Shown: positions 48,236 to 58,601 of the stretch, one piece after another
Layout: each line of letters begins with the position of its first letter
How positions within the stretch are numbered: the first letter of the stretch is position 1
Origin: Phlebopus portentosus
Lineage: Eukaryota > Basidiomycota > Agaricomycetes > Boletales > Boletinellaceae
DNA: 64,000 nt
Reading direction: 5' to 3'
Assembly: GCA_037892935.1 (NCBI GenBank)
Contig: JAYXKI010000013.1
Coordinates: forward strand, 744,001 to 808,000
Position numbers and translations under genes: made by a program
The notes under the pieces: model-generated
What the model saw: only the letters and a program-made list of their open reading frames with translations
Databases searched by the model: none
What the model was told of the DNA's origin: nothing

Positions 48236-49945
48236 TGCTCAGTTCCGGTCGAGCACACCATAAGTACCATACATACTTGACTAATGCATCATGTCGACCT
48301 CAGACGAAAAAGACTAAGCCCATGCCCAACCGAAGACAACCAGCTAGTCGCAAGTCCATCGCTATCTTTCCTACTATTTCACACTCCACGTGTAGGAAGC
48401 GCAATCTCTACTCATCAAACTGAGTCTTCCTGTGTCGAGCTTTGCTCATCTTTCGCACAATTCTGAACATGTTTCAAGAAGTCAAAAGACGTCAGACCAA
48501 GAACGTCAAGACGTACCACACCAAAGCCAATTTCACGGAGTGTAGTTCTTTCCACCATCCCGGACAACCTGAAGTCGCTCTTGGTAGTCTTGCGAAAGGA
48601 ATGACAGTCTGTTTGATATACAGGAATCCACCACAAACACTGGCCATCGTTTCATGGTAAGCGCATAGCACTATGCAATGCCACGTGCTGATCCGTTGCA
48701 GGCCGGTCCCAATGATATTCGGGCTGATCCCGATGTGCCTAGCTCTACAAGGCAATGGAATATTGGAGGTTGTCCTCCGGATTTAAGGACTTGAGATTAG
48801 TTCGTGTTCTTATCTAGGATTAAGTCCTATATTATGGCTTGTAAGTAGTTTCGAATCATCAGGCCACTTGGGATTCGACTGTCCGAAATGTGCTCTGTTT
48901 GTAAGATCGCGACGGACAGTATTACAGCAATCAGTCCTCTCGTCGCGGATGTTTCAAGTGCAGTGTCGAACTCAACACTTCTCTGCGTCCGTGGAGGTCA
49001 AGCCTTAATCAATCTAAAGGAAGCCACAGAAAGAGGAGCCCGAATGAGCAAAGGACTTACAATCCTTCAAGCAAGATACTATAGATGAGAATGCCGAGGT
49101 CTAGACCAACTTCCAATCCAAGAAGGATTTTGAGAGTGATAGAGAGGTGGTCCATCACTCTCAAAATCCTTCTTGAATTGGAAGCCGGTGATGTACAGTT
49201 GCTTGTCTTCTTGATACTTGAACGAGGTAGTTTCTCATAAGAGAGGGCACTCACTTTGATGATAAAGTGCTAAGACCCGAATGAGTAGAATGTCTGTGTG
49301 TTATAGAAGTCATCAACTGCATCAACTCTAGCTTACCCGCTTGCAGTCAATCAGCGCGACAGTGTCCAAAGCTAACGTTTGGATGAGCTCGACATTGATA
49401 CGTACTGGACAAGTCTCCGGTCCAAACTAAAGTCCGACACTTACAAAATTACTTGAGGTTTTGAGGAGCAAATTCTTGGAGAAGATACGTACATCTAAAC
49501 AAATGGACCTCCAGATTTCAGACATTATGACAATTTCTGAAGAGTGTATCGACACACCTTGCAAGACTCTCTGTATGAAGATAGACTGAAAATGCGTAAG
49601 TTTCAGAATCGAATGTTACATAGGATTAATCATTGGTTTACCGGTTGCGTTGCAAACAGCTACAGTAGCCCGATGTAACGATTCTGTGTCAACAGACTCA
49701 TAGACACGGAGTTGTCATTTGCAGCAAAGTGGATGAATGCTGGCGCAGAACTGCGCGGTTCGACTTCCACTATTCGTCTGATCATGAAGGTCGGGGCCAG
49801 GTGGTGCAATTCGCCCGGGAAGACTTTATCCGTCAGAACCTAAGCTTGTTCTAAGAAATTTTGTCGATCAAGCGTCACTAATGGAAATGGCGATCCACCG
49901 CACTAACTCCCTGCACTGTTACAGACACCACCAGCATTGTTCCAT
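48236..49945. other. 1.7-kb segment present only in unit 2
   Basis: Interrupts the homology between the two units (breakpoints near GAATGCAGAAG and GGCAGGGAAAAAGATAAAAA). The only longer frame, 48888-49088 plus, reads ISPLVADVSSAVSNSTLL and ends at 49088; it has no family I recognise. The strong hairpin at 49110-49184 lies inside. No terminal repeats or target duplication were recognised, so insertion in unit 2 and deletion from unit 1 are both possible. Confidence 0.5.
49110..49184. repeat. Near-perfect 31-bp hairpin
   Basis: Arm 1 (49110-49140) and arm 2 (49154-49184) are reverse complements with one mismatch, separated by a 13-nt loop (AGAGAGGTGGTCC). The arms carry CCTTCTTGAATTGGAAG and its partner. 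Either strand would fold into a very stable stem. It could be a small-RNA precursor, the remains of a tiny palindromic element or the footprint of an inverted duplication. Confidence 0.8.
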
Positions 49946-50034
49946 CACATGTGGCAGGGAAAAAGATAAAAACTCGACTTCCAGAACAGATATACATGCA
50001 CGCAACACTACTGTAATGTTCTCACAACTAAGCC

Positions 50035-51601
50035 CTAAAACCTCTTCGCACTTGAAAAGACGTCGAATCCTCCTCCCCGTCTTCTTGCATAATTACTCGT
50101 CCCAAAACCGACACCACCATTCCGTCTGGTGTACTCCTGATATCCGTAGAATGCGCCAAAGCATACACCAGCAAAAAGGAAGAGCTTGAGGAAGAAAGAG
50201 AGCCAGGAGCTAGAGGATGAGCTTGTAGTGGGTGCTTTGAATTTGTCTCGTGGGCGTGAAGGGTCCGCGAGGATAGCTGAGGATGTTGATACAGATACGA
50301 TACTGGATGAGATTGCACTAGGTAAGGCGGAGGAGCAGACTGAACGAAGAGGAGGTACGTACTCGTGAGCGTCGAAGACATCACCCGTTAGGGCTGAGAA
50401 GCCAAGGTAAGGAGCTAGAGGGATTGAAACGTCTTCGATTTTGACGCAATCTGTCCAGGTATCGCCTACGTTCCGGGGTTCCCTTCAGTTACCCATCTGA
50501 GTGGAGTCGTGGTAGGAATAACGCTTACGAGCTTTGAACTGCAGCTTTACATCCAAGAGTGAGTCTTTCACGTATGTGATCTTGACTTTTGTGGGGAACT
50601 CTTTCTTTAGGAAGTTTGCCTAGCAAAGTAGAGAGTTTAGCAGTGTTGGGATGACAGGAATAACAGAAAGTAAGAGCGTACGGAGCATGCACCGATATTA
50701 GTCCTCTCTCCGTCCTGCTCAAGATCATAATTTGTGTTCCCATCTCCCATCGTAACGACGACTCGCGGAAATGCGTATGCATGCCGGGAGTTTGCATAAC
50801 TGGCAGCAGCTTCAACAAATAAATTCGATAATGAGAAGGGCTCATTCGTACGTGTCAAGGATAATTCCAAGGCCAGTGAATTTATCTGTCGCATAGTCAG
50901 CGATTGCATGAATAAGGTGTAAACGAATGGACACGCACCAATGGAGCCGTATATCGGACCAGGCTGTGCACGTTCTTTCGTCAACCAGATAGCTAGACCA
51001 TCACCATGGAGGTGCTGTTTTTGGTCGCCAGAAATCTGTTCGGTGAAGAGTCCGATGAGAAGTTGAACATTATTTGGTAACTAGCTTCCTAACCTTGAAC
51101 TCTACTTCAATAACGTAGTTGGTAGCGGTGAGGGGTAGACGCGACCATAGCCATCCCTGTGATGAACAGCATTCAGTCTCCATGCTTGCTCTTGCTCGAA
51201 ATTCACTATATCTACCGTTTGAGATCGCTTGTTGCGTGTCAGTCGAATATGTTTATTGGTGTTCTGCAAGGGTGTATTGAGCAAGACAGTTTCCCTTCGC
51301 GAAATGACACGACACGTACGATGATAGTATCCGCTCCGAAATCCCACCATCGATTTTGTAGATCCTGGTCAATATATGGCGCGTAAACGGAGTGTGTTCG
51401 TAGATTCACGAGCTACATAATAATGTCAACACTCTCCTCTAAACGCAGTTTTGACTGAGTTGGAGGATGCCAGCGCACTCTGTCAATCGTAACATTTTTG
51501 GCGTTTTTGACATCTTTCTTCTTGTCCTTGGCGGCTAGGATACCAAGTGGAAGGAATATGAGTATCTGCACTAAAAGTCGATAGATCAAGCCTGTGCGCA
51601 T
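50035..51601 (-). CDS. L-type lectin cargo receptor (VIP36/Emp46-47 type)
   Basis: Multi-exon gene starting MRTGLIYRLLVQILIFLPLG (signal peptide) at 51601. Landmarks: NKHIRLTRNKRSQ; QHLHGDGLAIWLTKERAQPG, with the Asp and G-D-G of the carbohydrate site; YANSRHAYAFPRVVVTMGDG, N-T-N-Y-D-L-E-Q-D-GE, NIGACS; LGFSALTGDVFDAHE. Near the end is one transmembrane helix (LSFFLKLFLFAGVCFGAFYG) and a short cytosolic tail with RR-rich sequence ending FDVFSSAKRF. Lectins of this type bind high-mannose glycans on secretory proteins and cycle between ER and Golgi. The -KRF end recalls the -KRFY end of animal VIP36. Start to stop is of normal size; exon joins not all fixed. Its 3' end is duplicated at 43925-44115. 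Confidence 0.88.
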
Positions 51602-51663
51602 TGTTGTAGTGAGAGGCCAGGATTATTCTGTCACTGACAACGTCTGCTGGTGTTCTTCAAGGC

Positions 51664-51684
51664 GCGTCGATCGCGCGTCGATCA
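51664..51684. promoter_or_regulatory. Duplicated GCGTCGATC motif upstream of the lectin gene
   Basis: GCGTCGATCG, one spacer base, GCGTCGATCA, located 63-83 bp before the lectin ATG. The same double motif recurs at 53530-53551 before the FSH1-like gene. Two direct copies at about one helical turn are typical of a dimeric transcription-factor site. Confidence 0.5.
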
Positions 51685-51917
51685 TCAGTCCCCAAGTCGG
51701 CATGCCTAGGGTTTTCATTAGTTTTTTTTTTCTTGAGCCAGATCTCTTCGTTTGAATTTGATGCTATCGGATCTATCGTAGCTAGAGGCTGACCTTGGAC
51801 CGTACCACCGTCGCGTATAGACTGATATACTTATTTTGGAACTCAATTTCAGTTTCTTTCTCTAGGAGGGAAGGGACATATCTGTGAAAACATTTCTATC
51901 TTATTACAAGAGCACGT

Positions 51918-52979
51918 CTAACTTTCCCTTGCAAGAATGGACATGAATTGAGGGACAATATTATTAAGAAAGATTATGAATAAGTGTTGATGGAGCTCGT
52001 AGATGACCTCAGGAGGGAGTTGCATAACGAAAGGTGGTGTGGGTCGCGCAAATGCATCGCGAGAGGCTAAACCTTGAGTGGCTACCGGTCCGGAACAATG
52101 AAAGACATTAAAATAAGGAGTTGTGTTCGTAAATCCGATGGGACTTGCTGCTCTGGATTCATCGGTGCGATCCCAAGTCCCGGACGGAGGCATCAGTTCG
52201 TCATCCCGAGTCACAAAAGGATATGAAGGACTTCGAGCATTCGTTTGTCCGAATACGTCATTGACGGACCAATTGTCAATTTGTCTGGTATACGAGGTGC
52301 TTAGAGGAGAAAGGGCAGGGATGTCATTGTCGGGGGGTCCGGCGGAAATTGCTCGTCTGGAATAGTAATCGGGAACCAAGGCTTCCGTTTGGGAAAATGC
52401 AGGGATCCGTCCTGAATCTTCAGTACTATCCGAGGTTCCAAACCGCTCAGCTCCAAAATGCTCCAAACCGATCTGCTGAATGGTAGCAGAATCAAAGCAA
52501 TCGTGATGAGACCGGGCGTCACTTGCTTCTTGGTACGGAGCATTGGAATCAAAAGACTGGTTCCCCGCGTGTCTCAGTGAATGATGGGAACCGAAAGGAC
52601 AGAGGTCGTCGATCGAAAATATGGCGTCATTTACTCCGGGAGTCTCTTCATGTTGAAGTGTTGGTGTTCTATGTGGAGCGTCGTCATCATAACAGGTAGA
52701 ACCGTCGGAAGGGATTTGCACTGCAGCCACATCAACGGCGGTGGAAGAGCTCGTTTTTACCGAAGATTCAAATCCGGAGGGCATGTTTGTTACTTCGAAC
52801 GATGGTTCGGGAGTTCGTTTTGCGTCGAGGGACCTGTCGATGGAGGAGGAAATTGAAAAGCTAATGCTGTTAGTGTCGCACATTATATACTTTTCATTCA
52901 TCTCAGGCCAGAATTTCAGCAGCTTAATCTTCTCAGCCAGCCAGCCATTGGCCTGTGCGTACAATAATGGCTGCGCCAT
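51918..52979 (-). CDS. Unrecognised Ser/Asp-rich protein, single exon
   Basis: Uninterrupted frame of 353 codons from ATG 52979 (MAQPLLYAQANGWLAEKIKL). Composition is rich in Ser, Thr, Asp and Pro, and it reads as mostly disordered; the C-terminal 40 residues (PPEVIYELHQHLFIIFLNNI) are hydrophobic and helical. I recognise no domain, signal peptide or clear nuclear signal. The length of the frame at this base composition makes chance unlikely. It may be one exon of a larger regulator. It is divergent from the FSH1-like gene at 53643. Confidence 0.55.
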   Translation of the reverse strand: MAQPLLYAQANGWLAEKIKLLKFWPEMNEKYIMCDTNSISFSISSSIDRSLDAKRTPEPSFEVTNMPSGFESSVKTSSSTAVDVAAVQIPSDGSTCYDDDAPHRTPTLQHEETPGVNDAIFSIDDLCPFGSHHSLRHAGNQSFDSNAPYQEASDARSHHDCFDSATIQQIGLEHFGAERFGTSDSTEDSGRIPAFSQTEALVPDYYSRRAISAGPPDNDIPALSPLSTSYTRQIDNWSVNDVFGQTNARSPSYPFVTRDDELMPPSGTWDRTDESRAASPIGFTNTTPYFNVFHCSGPVATQGLASRDAFARPTPPFVMQLPPEVIYELHQHLFIIFLNNIVPQFMSILARES

Positions 52980-53529
52980 CTATGAGACAACGTGCTGAGA
53001 ACGCAGCCACAATTGCCCGCCGCCTTATCGCAGAAGCCAAGATTTGAAGCATCAGGCCTACGGTAGTAAATCCCACGCGATGTCTATGGTTCCTGTGATA
53101 TGCAGAATATGCGGCAGAAGCTGGGAGTTCTTTCTACGGACAGTGTTCGTTATTGGGCTCGGATGGTTTAGCGACTGACCGCGATACGGTCCCAGCCACG
53201 TCAGAGTGAAAGTTGATTTGTAACTGATAGATCAGCACAGCTACCTTCCTTCAGTTATGCAACGGTTTCAGTCACTTTAGTGGAACGATATTGTAAGGTC
53301 TATATCCGACGACATTGAAACCATTCTACAATTTCTCGTCAGTTTGAAGGACCGAACGTATTAACGAAGTGTACGTACCTTTTATCGTTTTATAATCTGA
53401 TCGTCCTTCGCACTGTTCAACGCATCACTTATAGAGCTGGCTAGTTGTCTTCAGTCCACAGTCTGTACAGCGATAGTGTCACGCCGCGGTAAAGAGAAGT
53501 GATCGGCCGTTCCGGGCCATTTTATTTAC

Positions 53530-53551
53530 GCGTCGATCGAAGCGTCGATCA
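53530..53551. promoter_or_regulatory. Duplicated GCGTCGATC motif upstream of FSH1-like gene
   Basis: GCGTCGATCG, two spacer bases, GCGTCGATCA, 92-113 bp before the ATG at 53643. It matches the arrangement at 51664-51684 with one base different spacing. Confidence 0.5.
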
Positions 53552-53642
53552 GGTCCGACGCGTCTCTTAACCTGCTACCTCCACCACTAGTACTGGTTGT
53601 AGAATATTCTACTTCTCATCTTCTATATTCTTGTATCGTCGA

Positions 53643-54805
53643 ATGGCTGTCAAGAAGGTATTAGCGCTTCACGGGTGAGTGCTCGTGAACAACCATGCAG
53701 CTTTCATCGAAGGCTGATGATACCCACTTGGTTAGATACTCACAGAATGCTACGATATTCTACAAGAAGGTTAGTCCTTATCAATCTGGAATACGGATTG
53801 CTAAAATAATTATAAGTTAGGGGCACTGCGAAAGTACTGCGGAAAGGGAATTGAATTTGGTGAGTGGAACTTCGGTGCTTGAGGTGATTAGGTTGACTAA
53901 ACTCGAAACGATCGCATATTCATAGTGTTCGTCGATGCGCCTCATATCCTACGCCCTGTCGATTTAGAAGGCATCAATCCTACCGCATTAGGTGCGGCTG
54001 AGGCAGCCACGGACTCAGAGCCTAATCCGGAGGAGCTGCCGAGAGGGTGGTGGAGGACGAATCCTGAACGGACCAAATACGATGGTGTGGCAGAGTCTGT
54101 CGCTGTGTTGCGCGATGTCTTAGCGAAGAACCGATTCGACGTACGTTCGGCAAATGCTGGACTAGTCTAGCGCACTGACCTGGAAGCTTGACAGGGTATT
54201 TTCGGTTTCAGTCAAGGAGCCGCAATGGCAGCGTTAATTGCAGCAATTGTGCGTATACGTTATATTTGTGCTTTCCTTCCTCCTTCCAATCTTGTTCATT
54301 CAGTTAGAGAAACCTCATCTCTATCCTCCCTTCCTCATAGACGGCCAGGCTCCGCATCCACCTATGTGCGTTCACAAATGCGTTCTCAAATGCTTCGGAC
54401 GCATGACACATACTGACTGCGATTTTGAACAGGACGTTCTGTGTCGTAATATCGGGTTTCAAGCCTATAGACCCAAACTGGAAGCACTTCTTCGATCCGG
54501 ACTATTCAACGCCAACATTACATGTGTTCGGCCTTAACGACGTGGTCATGACGCCTGAGCGCACGCGGTCCCTTGTTGAAGTCTCTGCGAACAGACGAGT
54601 GGCGTCACATACCGGAGGACACTTCGTTCCAGCCAATGCGCCGTGGAAGCTTTTCCTACGAGAGTATATTAAGGATCCTTTTGGTAATGTACCTCAGCCA
54701 GCTACTTCCGATGAGGCATTAGCACTAGCATCGTCCCTCAATGGAACTCCAACGACAAGCGCGCCAGCGTCTGGCCGAGTGTCACCGGCGTTAGCGAATC
54801 CATAG
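53643..54805 (+). CDS. FSH1: FSH1-family serine hydrolase, copy 1
   Basis: Seven short-to-medium exons, each recognised from family blocks: MAVKKVLALHG; YSQNATIFYKK; LGALRKYCGKGIEF; VFVDAPHILRPVDLEGINP with GWWRTNPER; GIFGFSQGAAMAALIAAI (nucleophile Ser in G-F-S-Q-G); LEKPHLYPPFLIDGQAPHPP; FCVVISGFKPIDPNW, TPTLHVFGLNDVVM (catalytic Asp) and VASHTGGHFVPANAPWK (catalytic His). The alpha/beta-hydrolase triad is complete. Yeast FSH1-3 and fungal relatives (DUF341) are esterases or thioesterases of unclear physiological substrate; some relatives sit in secondary-metabolite clusters, but no such cluster is seen here. The C-terminal tail is Ser/Thr/Ala-rich. Cytosolic. Tandem paralogue follows at 55096. 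Confidence 0.88.
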
Positions 54806-55095
54806 ATGTTACGAGTCAAATGTAGGGGTTACAGTATGTGCGGGATGTAAGAACAGACCTTTATAAGTAGTATTGATAGGTGCGCATTATTACTCTTTTT
54901 TTCAACTTGGGCTCATCCATCTTTATGTACACAGAAATCTTATCATTCATAGACTAAATCTAATAAATTTGGATCCTAAGTGGGAAGCTTGATCACGTGA
55001 GAATATCATCCCTGAAGAACTTTTCTTCCGTCGGTCGATAAGACAAACATAACCTTCTTTCTTTCATACCCCTCCCACAACCGACAAAGAGCAAG

Positions 55096-56207
55096 ATGCC
55101 TTCTACGAAAATCCTTATGTTGCACGGGTAAACATGCTTTCGTCCCTTTGAAGAACTCATTTGGATCTGACCTACCTCAGGTACGCGCAGAATGCATCGA
55201 TCTTTTCCAAACGGGTAAGATCGTATTCAGTCAGGAACGACACTTAGTAAAGCAAGCAATTGATGAAATTCCATACCGTTTGCCAAGATGGCAGCAATCC
55301 GCAAGGCGTGCGGAAAGGACGTAGAGTTTGGTACGTATATTGACCATTGTGGCCTATTTCCCTCATACTAATATAAATCTTCGCTATAATGGTCGCGATA
55401 ATTAGTGTTCATGGACGCACCAAAGGTGCTCGGAGCCGACGATCTTGAAGGATTTGGCGATTTAGCATCGTTGGCGACAGAAGCTGGTCCTGATGGAGCA
55501 CTTCGTGGATGGTGGAGTTCGGATGTCGCAAGGACTCGATTTAGAGATGAGGATCTGAACTTTTCTCTTACCGCTTTTCGGGATGCCCTCGCGAAGGATC
55601 GCTTCGATGTTCGTAATAATATCTCGGAACCTTTTTAGGCATTATGTCTAATTGTCGTTCGTGAAGGGTGTCTTTGGATTCAGTCAAGGAGGTGTCATGG
55701 CTGCAATGCTTGCGGGATTGGTGTGTCAGAGACAGGGTCGATTCTACTTGTCTGAATATTGAACTTACCTTTCTACAGCTCGAGAGACCAGAGTTACATC
55801 CGCCCTTCCTCATCGAGGGAAAAGCACCTCATCCTCCCTTGTAAGTAACTCTGAGTACTAATCCTGTATGAAAACTGAGCGAAAAGCATAGCAAATTCTG
55901 CGTCGTGGTGGCTGGCTTCCTTCCACCAAACGAGCGATGGGCACGTTTCCTGACTCCATCGTATACTACGCCGACGTTACATGTTATGGGATTAACGGAT
56001 CCGATCGTTTCGCAAGAGCAGGCGCAGACGCTTGTAGCTGTTAATAAGTCGGAATGTTCGAGAGTTGCACCACATGAAGGAGGCCATTTCATTCCGTCCA
56101 AAGCACCCTGGAGAAATTTCCTCAAGGCATACTTCAAGGATCCTTATGGAGATGCGCAGCCGCCCCCGCCTGTTGTCGAAACGAAGGGTGAAGAAGCAAG
56201 TACTTGA
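55096..56207 (+). CDS. FSH1: FSH1-family serine hydrolase, copy 2
   Basis: Same exon pattern as the gene just upstream: MPSTKILMLHG; YAQNASIFSKR; MAAIRKACGKDVEF; VFMDAPKVLGADDLEGFGD with GWWSSDVAR; GVFGFSQGGVMAAMLAGL; LERPELHPPFLIEGKAPHPP; FCVVVAGFLPPNERW, TPTLHVMGLTDPIV and VAPHEGGHFIPSKAPWR. Ser, Asp and His of the triad are all present. It starts 290 bp after the stop of copy 1, in the same direction, and is clearly diverged in sequence, so the tandem duplication is old and both copies appear to be kept functional. The tail after the last helix (DAQPPPPVVETKGEEAST) differs from copy 1. Confidence 0.88.
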
Positions 56208-56775
56208 ATCGAGTCTGTTTCATGGTCGTTGTGCGATTTGTGGACAAGTAAAGTAGGTATGTGTTCTCTGCTCTTGTCGGGAGCAGTTCTCTTATGAGCA
56301 CCATTGGACAAAGAGCATTTTGTGAAGTAGACGACCAAATGAGAAGAAAGAAACAAAAATCCTCTTTACTAGTGTCTATAACAATTTCACATGAGCGGTC
56401 ATTACATACTGTATTCGATCACTGCCCGGGTCCGAGTGTTTGCCCTTTTAAGGCGCTATAAGGTATTCCCATTCATTCAATATCAATCAAATCAATTGAG
56501 ATTACTGTAGTACTTGGGATGGGCCACGCCCAATATGACTTATTTCAGTAAGGGATGTCCCGCATTTGGTATTGGCATATAAAGGCATCCACTAGGAGTG
56601 CCTGGAGCCAGCTGGAGCTTCAGGGAATTTCCCTCAGCCATCCTAGCGCGCTCTTGGTCCTGCACGTGCCCTGGGGGCCAAGACACGCCAGCAATGCCCC
56701 CCAGTTAACCCATCTTGACAATTGATCGCTAGGTATAACTATGGGAAGGATAGCTGTTGAGGGCCCTTCTTCCCC
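56208..56775. other. Intergenic with palindromic block
   Basis: No gene. Positions about 56540-56700 contain several short palindromes (AGGGAATTTCCCT, GGCCACGCCC, CACTAGGAGTG) and a TATAAAGG word at 56577; these may be the promoter of the next gene or remains of a repeat. Confidence 0.4.
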
Positions 56776-58601
56776 ATGAGCAACCAAGAGACTGCCATCT
56801 CCATTGCTAACGATCTTTTTATCATCCGAGTAAGCTCTGTTTTCCCATCCACAAAGCGGTTTTTCACAAACTGATGCTTCCGATAGTGTACATCAGGTTG
56901 GACCTTTCATTCCTGCCTGCAATCGTGAGATGCGATATGCTTAACTTGCTTGCTTCTCAGTTGCAACATTATGTGTATTTGTACGTGCTCCTCTGTAGAA
57001 TATCAACGCGCTATCTCATGTTACAATAGGTGTATGATTACCTCTGCACGTTGGATGATGAAGTACTCGATTTCTGTAGCTCAGAATGAATGCTGTATAA
57101 CTTTTCTGACAGGTTCGGCTCGTGTGGAAATCCCGGATCTCTCTAGTAAAATGCGTTTTCATCGCCAATCGCATTCTCGCTTTTGGAGCCGCCATAATGG
57201 GCGTGTACCGTGTGTACATACGTGCTGTTGGTATCCCGATACCAGAGACTAATCCCGGAATTCCTGTCTGGATTTAGTTTTCCTTCTTAATTCTCACAAA
57301 GAGGTGCGACATTCCGGGCTTTCCGGATACGATGAATACTGAACTAATTGGTTCGCAGCATTGCTACAGTGTCGTAGTCGCTACTTCATGTAACCGTCTG
57401 CGTCGCATTGTTTGTACTGGCTAGAGCTTCTGACGCTTTACTTTAGTGATAGACGTACTCATCTTCATCACCGGTGAAAGTAGGCCGCGATGTTCCTTCT
57501 TTCCTGCTTATACTGACGTCTTTGATTACTGAAGTCATTCTCTTCACTCGAGTCTACGCGATATGGGGCGGTAGACGAACCATGGTCGTCATACTCACCA
57601 TTTTTTATCTGGTGGGTATCGTTTGGAATTACTTCGAATTTGGCACCTACCTTTCTCCTAGGCCGGTGCTTGCGGAGCACTCTACGCTTCGATCAAGACA
57701 ACTCTGACCGTTATCGTTGGTCCGTGAATCACTCTTCATGCTCAATTTGGCATCGCTTGTTGAGACATGTCGTTTCAGAATTCATACCTGAGCTTTTTGG
57801 TCCCGGATGCCTCGTTGCGTTTGAATCAAAAGGATTCTGGATTTGCTATTTCGTCCTTCTTATCCATGAGACCGGTCAGTTGCTCACCGGTGCTTCGCGC
57901 GTAGCGATAACACTCACGAATTGTGACAGCGATGCTATTCTTGATCGTTATTAGGTCGATATACCTAAGTGAGCGTCCAGTGTGTACCCTGAATTTGCGC
58001 AGGTTAACAGAAGCTCTGCTAGATCGTCAAGTTACTTCACGTACTGTAAACATGCTTATAAAAGACGGTGAGGAACCGCGGATTTCCAGTGCTCAAATAA
58101 ATCCTATGGCTGATACGAGTACATACAGGTGTACTATACTTCATCGCTGTGTTGTGTGAGTCTACTTCGCGCATTGACGTTTGACCGGCGCTCATTTCGT
58201 TATCATTAGTAATGACTCTCGGTAACATGCTCTTATTATTCCTCGGTCCGGTAAGTAAACATCCGCTCTAGCTGCCGTTCATTGACGAAACGAGTTTCTT
58301 CCACAGGCCCAACTTCGCGGCTTCCTCATCATGTAATTCTTCCCTATCAGGCCCGCACCAACGATCGTGCTAACTCACTTGAAACCTCCGTAGATTACAA
58401 GGCATCCTGCATAGCATCCTCTGCGCCCGCCTCCTCCTCCGGCTACGCGGCGTCTACCGCTCGCTTGCCGCCGAAGGCATGCGCACCGTCTCTCTACTAC
58501 CAGATTATGTCCTGACTTCAAACCAAAATGAGATCGAGACCCGTATCGATGCGAGCATCGTACTTACCTCTTTCTCCAAGTCCTCGTCTGTATCTCCCTA
58601 G
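56776..58601 (+). CDS. DUF6533 integral membrane protein
   Basis: Multi-exon gene recognised by its family blocks. MSNQETAISIANDLFIIR begins at 56776. VYDYLCTLDDE joins across an intron (GTACTC...CTGACAG) to VRLVWKSRISLVKCVFIANR, the DUF6533 signature Y-D-x-L-x-T-L-x-x-E-V-x-x-x-W. Then come hydrophobic segments VIDVLIFITG, LILTSLITEVILFTRVYAIW, GGRRTMVVILTIFYLVGIVW, FWICYFVLLIHET, GVLYFIAVLC, MTLGNMLLLFLGP and the C-terminal LQGILHSILCARLLLRLRGV, typical of this basidiomycete-specific family of about seven helices. Not all exon joins are settled, especially at 57250-57460 and 57700-57950, where frames change. Function unknown; proteins of this family occur in large numbers in Agaricomycete genomes. 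Confidence 0.68.

Larger units (their letters stand above)
44128..50224. repeat. Tandem segmental duplication, unit 2
   Basis: Same order as unit 1, but about 1.9 kb longer, mainly through extra sequence at about 48236-49945. Homology with unit 1 ends near 50224 inside the intact lectin gene (GAGCCAGGAGCTAGAGGATG against GAGCCATTAGATAGAGGATG). The left edge is the junction where lectin-derived DNA meets ERD2-upstream-derived DNA. Confidence 0.78.

Noticed and set aside
48888..49088. 66-codon frame resembling the N-terminal helix region of fungal NLR-like proteins
   Set aside because: Similarity is only in general composition (Ser/Ala/Leu helix); no NACHT or P-loop follows.
56540..56700. Cluster of short palindromes upstream of the DUF6533 gene
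   Set aside because: Individually short (up to 13 bp) with no common spacing or terminal repeats; not enough to call an element.
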